Assembly (NCBI GenBank): GCA_038373865.1
Contig: JAXGGA010002832.1
Location: 1-64,000, forward strand
Reading direction: 5' to 3'
DNA: 64,000 nt
Source of the DNA: Uloborus plumipes
Lineage: Eukaryota; Arthropoda; Arachnida; Araneae; Uloboridae
The translations under genes were made by a program, and so were the position numbers. Below, piece after piece: positions 12,667-24,085 of this stretch. Positions within the stretch are counted from its first letter, which is position 1. Every line of letters starts with the position of its first letter. The notes under the pieces are model-generated. The model had not been told where the DNA came from. It was given only the letters and a program-made list of their open reading frames with translations, and ran no database searches.

Positions 12667-13838
12667 AGAAAAGCGTGAGAGCAGTTTTTTTTAAATGACC
12701 GGATTGCTTTGTTGGGGAAGAGTTTTAGGAATGACATATATCACTTTATCTCCCACACATCCTTTCTTGGATACCTCCCGAGCTTGAGGCCCTGCGAGCT
12801 ATATCTGTTCGGCTGGGGGCAATTGAATGGTCAGAGAAAATAGAGGCAAATCCCCGTGGTGCTTGAAAGTCCATTAAGAGGCAAAAGTCATAAAACGTCT
12901 TTCTTCTGATGAGTGGTTGAAAGGTTGACGGTTGACAAATTGCTACAATTCTGGAAGGAGTATTGTAAATAGTCATGGGAATTATCCTACGTTAGATAAT
13001 AGATATTACTGGTAAAAGTTAAGATTAGCTGCATTTTATTCTGTTCCCACATCACAGGGTGGTCCAAACTTTTAAGGGGATGCGCCGTAGGGTGAACGAA
13101 ACTTGCGTTATCTTACGTGGGAATCTCAGGCCCAGTGGGGAATCTTGTAAAACCGTGTGACAATTAACAATTCAAGCTAGCTGGTAGTCTCCAGGAATAA
13201 GAGATCAGTATTGGATGGCACTGTTTATTTTTTTTTTCTTTTCTCTTCTTTTTAGTCCTTTTCCAATTGGCGTCAAGAGAGTGTCTTCAACACCTTTTGC
13301 CTTAGTTAAAGAGCCTTCTTTACGTGTGTATATTTTCGTGATGATTGCAGCTCAGCTACCGACGTGCTTTTTGCGTAAAAACTTTAAACGGAAATTAGTA
13401 TAAATATAATATAAAAATACCCGAAAGCCATAAAAAATCTGGTACGTTTTGCAGCAAACGAAATCAAAGAATGAAAAACGAATGAAGTAAAAAACTTATG
13501 TCGATCCTGCTGAGAAAACTGGACCTTATGTCTTAGTTGTCCAAAATTGTTGACTTTGTGTCTGTCGGACCTTATGACCCTTGGATTTTATGTCTGTTGA
13601 AGCTTCTTAAGTCTGCCGGACCTTATGTCTGTAGGACCTTTTGAACGTGGATCTTCAGTCCGTGGACCTTGGACTTGGACCCTTGGTTTCGGACGTTTTA
13701 TCCGAGTAACGTGAAAAACAAAACAAGGTTATATAAAGTTTTTTTTTGTATCAAGTACTCCTGCTCTATCAAGCTGCGAAGGAAACAAGCTACAATCAGA
13801 ATAGGTGAGAAAAGAAAATAAATACATATTTCACTTTA
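12667..13838. other. hAT-internal DNA without a recognisable gene
   Basis: No conserved domain was seen. Between about 13500 and 13690 a degenerate short motif built on GGACCTTATGTCTG recurs many times and looks like a decayed minisatellite. The stretch lies upstream of the hAT transposase exon and may represent its former intron or lost exons. Confidence 0.4.
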
Positions 13839-14066
13839 TTGTTTTTCAATTTACGAATTATCTTAACGTTATTAATTTCAGTCCGCCAGTGGGGATATAA
13901 GTTTCTCAAAATTGAAAATAGTAATAAATTATCTCAGTTCTCTAAACAGGAAAGACTATGTATTCTAGCCACTTTGTCTATTGAAAAAGACATCTTGTCT
14001 AATATCGATACGGACATCATTTTGAAAGATTTTGAAGAAATTAAAGCAAGAAGACTGGTTTTATAA
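13839..14066 (+). pseudogene. hAT transposase C-terminal fragment (dimerisation region), last exon
   Basis: The frame ends KQERLCILATLSIEKDILSN... then a DIILKDFEEIKARR-type tail and stop at 14066. This pattern (xRLxxLAxLSIExDxxxxxDxxxxxxDFxxxKAR) is how C-terminal dimerisation regions end in hAT transposases of the ZMYM1-like group, by family knowledge. The conserved part fits an exon opening at about 13883, because a good acceptor (TTATTAATTTCAG) ends at 13882; the residues before it are then intron. No preceding exon, BED/TTF zinc finger or RNase-H-like DDE core was found. It lies inside the 8794-20721 element and is best explained as what remains of that element's own transposase. Confidence 0.65.
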
Positions 14067-14723
14067 GAACATTTTGTAAAACTTTTTATTTTACTATGAT
14101 GTTGCACAAGGGGGTGTTTTAAGAATGATATTTTACCCTAATTTACTATTTTTAAATTATTAGTTTTATAATATACTGCTATTTTTATTTTTTACAATTA
14201 CTGATTTTAATTTTAAAATTATTATAGCAATGCAAATAAATATTCCAGTTCATTTGAAAAAAAAATACTTTTGTCTCAGTCAATCATGTGTGATTGAAAA
14301 AAAAAAAAAAAACAGGGGGTGTGGCAGGGGGAGCCAAATAATTCTTTGCTTGTGCGAAATTTTTAGGTCGGGCCGACCCTGTTTAATACTAAATCTAGTT
14401 TTAGCTTTTTTTCGAAAGAAATATTATGTCCGCACCTTACATTCTTTCATATTTGATTCTGACTTATTTTGAGAATCTATTTACAGCAAAAATGAATCTG
14501 TCTCTTAAGTCTGTGCATATAACTAAAATTACTACTATTAAAATCTGTCCGCGTCTGTCTATCTGTCTGTCTGTCTGTCTGTCCGTCTGAAGCTTGAACT
14601 CCTCAAAAACCGCTGAGCGTAAAGAATCAAACATAATACCATTCGATTCGAAATTTTCTAAGGAAGACAATAAGACCAACCGCGTAATTGTACGACGTTA
14701 ATTAGCTGAGATATTAATTAAAA

Positions 14724-15365
14724 CGTTAATTAAATTCTTTGCACTTTTAAAATTCCAAGACATTTATTTCTTTCCGTTGCCATTTTAAATTAAAGCGTTA
14801 ATTAAATTATTGCACTATTTAAAATTCCAAGACATTTATTTCTTTCCGTTGCCATTTTAAATTAAAGCGTTAATTAAATTATTGCACTATTTAAAATTCC
14901 AACACTTTTATTTCTTACCGTTGCCATTTTGAATTAAAACGTTAATTAAATTATTGCACTATTTAAAATTCCTAGACTTTTATTTCTTACCGTTGCCATT
15001 TTAAATTAAAACGTTAATTAAATTACTGAACTATTTAAAATTCCAAGATATTTTTTTCTTGCCGTTGCCATTTTGAATTAGAACGTTAATTAAATTATTG
15101 AACTATTTAAAATTCTAAGACATTATTTCTTACCGTTGCCATTTTGAATAAAAACGTTAATTAAATTATTGAACATTTAGAATTCCAAGACATTAATTTC
15201 TTACCGTTGCCATTTTGAGTTGAAACGTTAATTAAATTATTGAACTATTTTAAATTCCAAGATATTTATTTATTTCCGTTGCGATTTCAAATTAAAACGT
15301 TAATTAAATTGAACTTTTTAAAATGAAAGAGTATTATTTTTTTCCATTGTCATTTTGAATACGTG
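14724..15365. repeat. 72-bp minisatellite, nine units
   Basis: The phrase CGTTAATTAAATT begins units at 14724, 14796, 14868, 14940, 15012, 15084, 15155, 15226 and 15298, a period of 72 (71 in two units). Each unit also has CCGTTGCCATTTT. The early units are most alike; decay increases to the right. Confidence 0.93.
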
Positions 15366-15703
15366 TTATAACAAAGTTCTAACAATTGTTTTTATTCTAA
15401 TTATTAATGACATATTTTTACTCTGGTACCATTTTGAAAATGTGTTTTTAAATAAAATTGCAATTGCTGTTTTTAGAAGGGACTTTTTTTGGCTGCGATC
15501 CGAATATTAAAAGATCTTTTTCGTTTAGAATTTTGCAATTAATTTTGCAGGAAGAAAACGGTTTGGAAATAATTGTTTTTGGAAAGGAATTTTATTTGTT
15601 ATTAAGGGAGAGTGCTAAGTTTGCGCTACTTGACACCGTCTTTATTTTTGAGGAAGCATGTGCAAATAATTCGATTGATTCTTTGATGCAGGAAAGCATT
15701 TTA

Positions 15704-15970
15704 GCGAGCCGCTTTAGCGGGGAGTAGTTTGTTAAACTTTTTCTTGGTACTTTAAAGGCGAGCCGCCTTGGCGGCGAGTAGGTGATTGAAACTTTTCTCG
15801 CGACTGTAAAGGCGAGCCACCTTGACGGCGAGTAGACTGTTCAAACTTTCCTCATTACTTTAAAGGCGAGCCGCCTTGGTGGCGAGTAGTTTGTTGAAAT
15901 TTTCCTCGCTACTTTAAAGGCGAGCCGCCTTGGCGGTGAGTAGTTTTCTCAAAGTGCCTTCACTACATTA
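15704..15970. repeat. 54-bp minisatellite with a GC-rich hairpin in each unit
   Basis: GCGAGCC begins units at 15704, 15758, 15812, 15866 and 15920, exactly 54 bp apart. Each unit contains GCCGCCTTGGCGGC or a variant, a perfect stem, set in AT-rich sequence. The array sits just before the Helitron 3' hairpin, so each unit resembles a diverged terminator hairpin. Confidence 0.93.
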
Positions 15971-16014
15971 CAGCCCGTGCAACGCCGGGCCACGCAGCTA
16001 GTAATAATACTATT

Positions 16015-19000
16015 GAGTGATTCCATACCAACTCACCGAATGGAGGTCGCATGACCGACTCGGATTTTCTTTTAATTTGGCACACATGTTGATCATATAG
16101 AGGCATGGAAAAGTCCAAATTGTTAGGTTCCTGCTCCACTTATTTTCTGAGATACATGCCCTCAAAGTTTGTCCACCACGTCAAAATACTAAAAAAGTGA
16201 TGTTATTTAATCATTTTTTATAAAAAATCGTACTCATGCAAAATAAAAGTGTTAGATATCTATGGAAACTAGTTACTCCAGGCATTTTGAAAAAAAATAC
16301 TAGAATGTTCATAATGAAAATTGCCAAGGTACAGGGCTCTTTGAAGTTGTCACCACAAAAACTTGATTTTGTAGATTTTGCTAAAATTGAGGCATTTATT
16401 ACAAAAAAAGGCAAACAAAACCAAAGGTTTTCTCACTTTCTGGTAGTGTACAGGTCCTCCCTGTTAATTGCTACGCAATAAATTTTTTGGGTTTCTCACT
16501 AATTCTTGGAAATATTTTAACTTAAAGATAAGCCATAAGGCAAAAAATGCGTTTTTGGCCATCTTGGCAGCCATTTTTCTCATAAAAGGGGGAGCAGTAG
16601 AAACTTTAATTTTTTTAAAACAAGCTACTGATATGTTAGCTATTCACAGGAAAAGAGTTTACTTTTGGTTATTTCTCCCATTAAGAGATATCCTGCTGAC
16701 AGTATATGCATGTTTTTCGCGACGACCATATGCTTTTGTTCCCCCTCTCATGGACTTAAAATTAATTAAACCAAAAAATAATGATATATTTATTAATAGC
16801 TGTATTATCTACCCAATATGTCATGAAGTTTAATTTATTAAATCATTGAACAATAAATTAGATAATTGATGAAAACAAGAAATAGTATTTCTCTGATGCC
16901 TGAGCATTATGCATTCATAATTATAAAGCACTAAATACTTTCTTGAGAAATTAATTAACATAAAGGAGCTCTAAATATTTATATTATGAGCAATACCCAA
17001 TCTTGTGATTGGGATACTCCTGTTTCTAATTGAAGAATTTCTTGAATATCACATGAATATCAGGAAAATAAATGAGGTCTTTTCGTTTGATGTAGGATAT
17101 TTTATGACAAATTTCATTTGATGGGCTACTAACTGAGCATGGTGATAAAGAGCTATTAATTTCAGCATGGAATTCCATTTTACCTTATTAACAGTTAAAT
17201 ATTTACAAAAGAATTAAATAAATAATTTAATATAAAGCCCTGCTTGAAGAATTAAAATTAGTGCAACTAATTTATTCCCATACTGATCTTTACGAAACTG
17301 ACATGTGTTGAGCACTGTTAAGAACTGACAAGAATAAGTTTACTCACTAAAATACTAGTTCACAGATACTATAAAGCATACATTCTATTTTCTACAAAAT
17401 AATACTGCAACAAAGAACAAGGGTATAAAGGGGTAGGTACTAAAGAATTTCTTGAAAAATCAATTAAAATAAAGGAACTTCGAATATTTATCTCATAGGC
17501 AATACCCAATCTTGTGATTGGATGTTCCTGATTGATGACTATAAACAGGAGGATACCCCTGTTCTTCTTTAAGCTAAAATATTTCCAAGAAGGAGTGAGA
17601 AATCAAAGTTATGCATTGTGTAACCATTTATAGTAAACATCTGTACACTACCAGAATGTGAGTAAACCTTTGGTTATGTCTTCCTTTTTTTGGAATAAAT
17701 TCCTCAATTTTAGCAAAATCGGGAAAATCAAATTTTTGTGATGGCAACTTCTAAGAGTGCTGTACCTTAATATTTTCCGTTATAAACATTGCCATATTTT
17801 TTTTCTGAATGCCAGGAGTAGCTAGTTTCCGTAGATATCAAACATTTTCATATTGCATGAGTAGAAATTTTAAGAAAAAATTATTAAAAAACATCAATTT
17901 TTTGATATTTTAAAGGTCCGGACAAACTTCGAGAACCCGTATCTCGGGAAATAAGTGGAGCAGGTAACTTTCCTTTTGGGCTTTTTCATACCTCTATACC
18001 ATCAATCTGTGTACCAAATTAAGAGCAAGAATCTGAGATAGTGTCACGCCTGTGATTCATGACCTCTCAGATTTCTTCCCAAAAATTACCAAATGTTTAT
18101 TATCTTATTGAAAGACCAAATCCAGAATGTTTTGCTCTAAAGTTGAGTTGTTTAGTTTTTATGGATCCCTAAAGTTGAAGGTGCGGCATCAAAAATTAAG
18201 CGGATTTTCAAGACATGGAAATTGCAGTGAGCCAAAACTCTTACCAGGAACTGTTTAACTCCAATTTTCTTTTTGTATATGGAATATAGAAGGTTAAAAC
18301 TTTACAAAATGAATGTTAAATTTGTGGTAAGTTGTTGCCGTAAGGTCAGTGAAGGCCCTCAAAACAAGGCATTTTGACGTTTTCTAGCGTTTTTGAGGTC
18401 CAAAAACAGCTTGTACATTTCAGTTGGCACGGCAAAAGTAGTGTCGTTTGAAAGACCAGTGTAAGCACTTTAAAATAATGTATAAATAACCGAGGAAAGT
18501 TCAACGTGCTTTTAGTTGCGTAAGGACGAAATATGAAAAATGTCATATTTTACCGATATTCAAACGGTCATAACTTCCTCTGCCAACAACATATTGAAAT
18601 ATTTTTTTTGCCAATGTCATACTCTATTCTTTGTCTTAACAGAACAGTTGAGTCCTTTGAGGCGAAATGTGAAAAATTTTTTTACAAAAAATTTATTTTT
18701 TCCTGTGCATTTTTTGTAAAAAAATTTTTCACATTTCGCCTCAAAGGACTCAACTGTTCTGTTAAGACAAAGAATAGAGTATGACATTGGCAAAAAAAAT
18801 ATTTCAATATGTTGTTGGCAGAGGAAGTTATGACCGTTTGAATATCGGTAAAATATGACATTTTTCATATTTCGGCCTTACGCAACTAAAAGCACGTTGA
18901 ACTTTCCTCGGTTATTTATACATTATTTTAAAGTGCTTACACTGGTCTTTCAAACGACACTACTTTTGCCGTGACAACTGAAATGTACAAGCTGTTTTTG

Positions 19001-19459
19001 GACCTCAAAAACGCTAAAAAACGTCAAAAATGCCCTGTTTTGAGGGCCTTCACTGACCTTACGGCAACAACTTACCACAAATTTAACATTCATTTTGTAA
19101 AGTTTTAACCTTCTATATTCCATATACAAAAAGAAAATTGGAGTTAAACAGTTCCTGGTAAGAGTTTTAGCTCACAGCAATTTCCATGTCTTGAAAATCC
19201 GTTTAATTTTTGATACCGCACCTTCAACTTTAGGGATCCATAAAAACTAAACAACTCTACTTTAGAGCAAAACATTCTGCATTTGGTCTTTCAATAAAAT
19301 AATAAACATTTGGTAATTTTTGGGAGAAAATCTGAGAGGTCATGAATCACCTCATAATGCTAGGCGTGACAGTTTCTCAGATTCTTGCTCTTAAAAAAAA
19401 AATCCGAGTCGGTTGTGCGACCAACTTTTTTTTTTCGGTGATTTGGTATGGAATCGCTC
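16015..19459. mobile_element. Compound foldback element (3.4 kb) with three mutually inverted arms
   Basis: The outer ends are GAGTGATTCCATACC and GGTATGGAATCGCTC, each followed inward by related CGACTCGGATTTT and AATCCGAGTCGG text. The left arm (about 16080-16480) is inverse to 17570-18030, and the segment from about 18018 is in turn inverse to 18720-19395. Positions 16935-17030 and 17440-17530 share CAATACCCAATCTTGTGATT in direct orientation. Open frames in the arms are by-products of the palindrome; none is conserved. Superfamily unknown. A target duplication could not be settled. Confidence 0.75.
18018..19395. repeat. Near-perfect palindrome, arms of about 670 bp with a ~20-bp spacer
   Basis: The sequence from 18018 to about 18690 reads as the reverse complement of about 18710-19395. 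The centre lies near 18700, where GCGAAATGTGAAAAATTTTT is mirrored directly after a short loop. The inner ~160 bp of the two arms encode the same chance peptide on opposite strands without a difference, showing very high identity there. Such a structure would extrude a cruciform and is hard to clone or assemble. Confidence 0.9.
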
Positions 19460-20715
19460 GATTATTATTGCTACTACTATTACTATTAATAATAATAATA
19501 ATAATAAACTCCTAAAATTTAATTTATGTAATGAACTTAATGATCATTATTTTGAAAAATATTTGCATGTTTAACTTGAAATTTGCTTCATATATTTTTT
19601 GTAGTAAAATCAGGAAATAAATGAACACTTGTTTAAGTTATATTTTACGTTAAAATTTTACATTTTTTTATCTTGAATTTAAAGAAAATTAATATGCATT
19701 TAGCGTTCAAACATTTTAAAAAACTTTTCATATTACAAGCAGATTTTGAAAAACAAAAGATATATTCATTCCTTACATTATTTTTGCATGTTACTAGTTT
19801 CGGCCTGTTATATTGAATAGTGATCTAATTGTAATTGCAGTATTGAATAGGGTGTTCAGTTCTAAAAGTAAAGTAAAAATCTTTACTCTATTTATTTTTT
19901 TTTTTTGGAGATTATTAATTGCTTTTAAATTTTATTTATTATATAAAAATGAATTTAAATTTTATTTCATTTAATTGTGTAAATTAATGAAACTTAAAAA
20001 GTGGGGCAAAGATCTTGTGCAGTAATTTTAATATTTCTTTTTCGTGCTTTCTTCATGTGGTTTTTTTTTTCAAAAAATATAAAATGTTTTAGATGATAAT
20101 TGTTGCACACAAACAATTTTAAAAATAAGAATATAAAAAGAGAGTACCTATTTATAATCTATTTGTTTGCGATTACTGTTGCAGTATACCGTATAGTATT
20201 GTATTTCAAGTAGAAATTTGAAAATAATAATAATAATAATATTTCAAGTATTTTTCATTCACAATTTCAAGAAAATTTAATTTATTTTATTGTGGTTGCA
20301 ACAAAGTTAGCCATATAATTAATGTACAACGACAACTAGGACATAACACTTAATTAAATCATGTCGCACTCGAGTGGAGTTCGGTGTTTGATGCAAGATA
20401 GTTTCACTCGGACTCGGGGGGGGGGGGGGGGGCTCGGATTGAAACTTTCCGGGTTTCCTTAATTCATTATTGTACAACAAAACTTTAATAATAATTTCAT
20501 TTTTTTTTGCATTTATCTATTGTTAGAAATATATTAGACAAATTAAAAATAATTCGTTTATCCCCCCCCCCCCGAGCTTTTTAATTCCCAACAAAAAAGT
20601 TGTGATTTTCTGCATCGTTCATAATAGTGAGCTATCCCATTTGTAGTTTGGTCAATTGGGGGGGGGGGGGGCTCCGGATCAGGTTGCACCTGGGGCCTCA
20701 AAATCCCATGATCCG
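19460..20715. other. AT-rich right flank of the 11.9-kb hAT element
   Basis: It contains an (AAT)n microsatellite at about 19484-19507, a G run at about 20416-20432, a C run at about 20564-20574 and a G run near 20659-20671. No coding sequence. The homopolymer runs precede the CTGGGGCCTCA phrase near the right terminus, matching CTGGGGCCTCAG near the left terminus. Confidence 0.6.
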
Positions 20716-20721
20716 CCACTG

Positions 20722-20870
20722 CCGCCATCACTAAATTTTTAATAGTTCCATTCTGACATTTTCGGTAACACCGCTATTCAGTTACGTTTCGTATTTGGTG
20801 TCGTAAAGTTTGGTAACAATCGGGACATTTACCAAACCTCCCAGCCGGGGAAATCTTGCTTATTTGAGGG
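20722..20870. repeat. Right part of the repeat split by the hAT element
   Basis: It starts with the CCGCCATC target copy, then about 50 bp inverse to 8555-8611, then about 90 bp in direct repeat with 8612-8700 (shared TCGTAAAGTTTGG and AAACCTCCCAGCC). Confidence 0.7.
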
Positions 20871-21287
20871 TCACTGTTAGATTGTAATCACTTCAAAGAG
20901 ATGGTGCGAAAAACAATATATTTCTTGCCTTTCATGTTCACATTAAAATCATGGAAGAATGGTTGTGGCTGAGCTTCCTGACGACAATCGGTTCCCTATG
21001 TTAATCAATTTAGATTTAGCGACCAATTTTACATTGAAATTACGGTTAAATCGGTGAATTATATCAAATTTCGAGAGCAAAATTGCTGTGGTCGTTGAGA
21101 GTTTTCGAACATCTTGGCACTACTGTGTGGCACTGTGTCAAAAGTTCCATTGAAACGTAAAAAAGTTCCTAAGAAAAAATAAGGTCACGCACACACACAC
21201 ACACACGAAAAGAAGAAAAAAGTCTTTAAAACTAAAATAATCCAGCCATTGAACACTACAAACTGTGAAATGGCATTAAAAGTGTAA

Positions 21288-21963
21288 TCTATCTATAAAG
21301 ATAGCGGACTTTGTTTGTTTGTATGTTTTTAACCGCCGGCCAGAAGCCCTCACAGCACCTACAGACCTGAAACTTGGCACAAAAATTCGAACGTATCCCA
21401 GTAAAAGCATCTCGAAGGCGGAATCTAAATTTCGAATTAGTTATTTTTAAATTAATTTATTAGTCTAATTTTGGTGTATCCGGCATAATTGAGGGGGAAA
21501 ACTTTCCCTCACCCCATAACATTTTATATCGATGGAAAGGTTTTTTTTTTCTGAAATAGAAAAGTTTTAGCACATTTCTCTCCGTTTATTAGAACAGCAG
21601 ATATTAATTACTAAAATTTAGTCAATTTTCAAGACTTAACTCTATACGTAAAACTGAAACACTTGGTTCATTTTCCAAACTGCTCCTTCTTCAGTGGTTT
21701 AAATTTGCACATAGAGTTAAGCCTTGAAAATTGACTAAATCTCCTGTTACTTACTTAACTCAATGTTTTTTTTTTTTATTATTTATCTGGCGTATTGTGA
21801 TTTTAACTTCAACATGAATTTTAGTGGAATTTAAAAGGTCGTGGAGCATATTTGAATTAAAGAATATAATAATTTTACTTCAGAGGGTTGGAGTGAATTT
21901 AAATTTATTCAGTTGACTTCCTTTACATTTTTTGCACGGGCATCGTCGTGCGGGTACTGCTAG
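21288..21963 (+). mobile_element. Small complete Helitron-like element
   Basis: It begins TC (21288-21289) after an A, then CTATAAAGATAGCGG and a GTTTGTTTGT tract. It ends with the hairpin GCACG...CGTGC (about 21934-21951), then GGGTACTG and CTAG at 21960-21963 followed by T. Insertion between A and T with TC/CTAG ends and a 3' hairpin is the Helitron signature. At 676 bp without Rep/helicase it is non-autonomous. A truncated relative is at 7880. Confidence 0.85.
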
Positions 21964-22718
21964 TTTTTTTATATAACTTACGTCAAATTTAACTGAACTT
22001 CAGAGAAGCTTCAAATCTTACTTTAAAGGAAGTTCAACCAAATAATCAAAAACCTATGTTACAAACAGAGAAAAACTGTATGATGAGAGAAAAAAAGCTG
22101 CGAAGAATTCTGAAAGATCCAAAAATGCCATTCAAAACTAATGAGTTGAGGATTTTGTCCACCTTTGATGACCAATTTGATCCAGATAAACCGTCGATCG
22201 CGATCGACCGGTCGATCTCGAATCCAGTTTGAGTCGATCGCTGCAATATTTTGTACGTTGCTTTGTCTGCGTAGAACGAAAATATCCGAAATATTTCAAA
22301 ACTATTCCAAAAAAAAAAATCTTTTAATGCCGTTTTTTTTTGTGATAATTAATGTTATTACTAATTTATTTTTAATTTTCTCACTTAATTTTTTATTTCA
22401 TTTGAGAAATAAAATTATCATTAATAAATGACAGTACAAATTAATGGATTTATCTGTAGTATTTTTCTTTATTGTAGTCTTTGCAAAGCATAATTTCATA
22501 CACAACAATACACCTTTTCAATTGGGGCGAAGTTACTTCGTCCACATTAGAATTTTTTATTTCACTGGAAAGATATGTTATTTTCTTTTTCACGTTAATG
22601 CCCTTAAGCATCTAATGTAACAAAATGCAATAGAAAATAAATTTTGAAATTAAATTTTATTTATCATATAGATTTCACGAGAAATGGGGATAAAACCTTC
22701 CCGGAGACAATAGTCTGT
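21964..22718. other. Intervening AT-rich DNA with a short palindromic repeat end
   Basis: No gene seen. Around 22189-22220 the text TCGATCGCGATCGACCGG is strongly self-complementary and resembles hAT MITE termini, but no second end was found. Confidence 0.35.
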
Positions 22719-22850
22719 TTAACCCATTTATGCCCAGTAGCCTAAACACGGGACGCTTGTTAGTTACTGCATACAAAAACCTGTAATGGGTATATCCTTT
22801 TACTAAAGCTGTTTTTCACAAGTTAAATAGTCCTTCTTCTTGAGAAAAAT

Positions 22851-23267
22851 AAAATTTTATAAAAAAAAGTAAAACCGACTTCAAAAACGCAGCTGAAAAT
22901 AGCTCTAAAAAGTAAAAAATAAATTTATTCTTTGAACACCATCGATACTACTTTTAAACATGAGTTTTGAAGTCGGTGCCGAAACAGTTAATAAAATCAT
23001 TCGTACCCATTGATTGTACCATTTGGTTGATTTTTCCTCTCAAACAACACTTGGAATTGATTATGAAATATTTATGGCTGTTTTTATTATGAAACATGTA
23101 ACTGAAGAATGGGCACGAATGATTTTATTAACTGTTTCGGCACCGACTTCAAAACTCATGTTTAAAAGTAGTATCGATGGTGTTCAAAGAATAAATTTAT
23201 TTTTTACTTTTTAGAGCTATTTTCAGCTGCGTTTTTGAAGTCGGTTTTACTTTTTTTTATAAAATTT
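22851..23267. repeat. Near-perfect hairpin, arms ~160 bp
   Basis: The left arm, from AAAATTTTATAAAAAAAAGT at 22851 to about 23008, is repeated in inverse from about 23109 to 23267. Internal matches include CCATCGATACTAC and its inverse. About 100 bp separate the arms. Very little divergence is visible, so it is recent or maintained by conversion. Confidence 0.9.
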
Positions 23268-23711
23268 TATTTTTATTTTATTCTTTTCAGTGTAAATGTA
23301 TACCCGGAATAGTGTCATGTCGCCATCGTGACGCTTCATTTCACTTTATTAAAGCGTCTAAAATTTTAAGCGATTGCCACTAACAACATTTTTTTTTCTT
23401 TTTAGGATTTATTTCTATGCTGATTTAATTAAAACATTTTTAAATTACTAGTTTTTTACCCGATTATGATGCTAAAACTGGCCTACAGGTTAATCCACAA
23501 AGTAACCATTTACCGCCGATTCATTAGTGCATCACTAATTTTAAAATTTAAAAGTTTATGTGATGGGAGCCTGAAAATATATTTTTTAAAAAATTGGGGT
23601 TCTCAGGACTAAATATGTTCTATCAGTAAAACTGCGATTTGCATGCCGCATAATCGTTCGACGTAGACAGTGCATTCTTTTTCTGCTGCTTGAAAATCCA
23701 CCGACTCCGTC

Positions 23712-23790
23712 GAGCATCGAACTTAAGCTCTTGCGAATGAGAGCCCAGCGTCTTACCGCTAGGCCACTCTATCGGCGAGCTACTGTGACC
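23712..23790 (-). repeat. tRNA-derived SINE-like segment
   Basis: On the minus strand the text TGGCCTAGCGGTAAG (plus 23753-23767) matches an A box and AGTTCGATGC (plus 23714-23723) a B box. The acceptor stem does not close, so it is a tRNA-derived repeat, not a gene. Confidence 0.5.
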
Positions 23791-23879
23791 TAATGGACAT
23801 CAAATCGCAAGTGTGTGCGCGTGAAATTTGAAATTCAAGTCATGCGCAAAGAGGGTGCGCATGAACGGAATTCTGAAGA

Positions 23880-24085
23880 TTTCCCTCAATTTCTTCAGGG
23901 TTCCGTTCTCAAACCCCGCATCAGGGGACCATGGGACCACCAGGGAGGTGTACCCTTTCCAACAAAAAAAAAATTACCAAAATCGGTCTATTCAGTAAAA
24001 AGTTATGCGTGGTCATACATAAAAAATAAAATATACCGGTCGAATAGAGAACCTCCTCCGTTTTTTCGTCGGTTAAAAACCAGTT
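23880..24085 (+). repeat. Retroelement-like 3' tail
   Basis: The segment contains AAAATCGGTCTATTCAGTAA, then TTATGCGTGGTCATACAT, then AGAACCTCCTCCG and GTCGGTTAAAAA. This chain of phrases is widespread in arthropod interspersed repeats and I associate it with RTE-like non-LTR 3' ends, though Helitron-like carriers also have it. No reverse transcriptase frame is present. Confidence 0.45.

Larger units (their letters stand above)
14500..16001 (+). mobile_element. Helitron-like element with two internal minisatellites
   Basis: The 3' end is diagnostic: a GCCCG...CGGGC hairpin at about 15973-15990, then CTAG at 15998-16001 followed by T. The 5' end is less sure; a GTCTGTCTGTCTGTC tract at 14555-14585 and a CAAAAACCGCTGAGC phrase nearby are typical of Helitron 5' regions, so the start is placed near 14500. 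The body carries a 72-bp and a 54-bp tandem array. No helicase frame; non-autonomous. Confidence 0.7.
8794..20721. mobile_element. 11.9-kb hAT-type element, internally rearranged, hosting several nested elements
   Basis: The termini are CAGTAGCGGATCA and TGATCCGCCACTG wording (CATGATCCGCCACTG at 20708-20721). The flanks CCGCCATC at 8786-8793 and 20722-20729 form a perfect 8-bp duplication. Inside lie a 558-bp tandem duplication near the left end, a second hAT element (10350-12658), a transposase exon remnant (13883-14066), a Helitron ending at 16001, a compound foldback element (16015-19459), and AT-rich, poly-G and poly-C tracts near the right end. The bulk of the transposase is missing, so the element is almost certainly inactive. 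The perfect duplication nevertheless shows that both ends belong to one insertion. Confidence 0.85.

Noticed and set aside
14724..15365. CRISPR-like array
   Set aside because: Contiguous 72-bp units without variable spacers, in a eukaryotic transposon context; an ordinary minisatellite.
18533..18868. Two identical 53-residue N-terminal peptides on opposite strands
   Set aside because: They are the same sequence read from both arms of the palindrome; no domain, and the C-terminal parts run through the loop.
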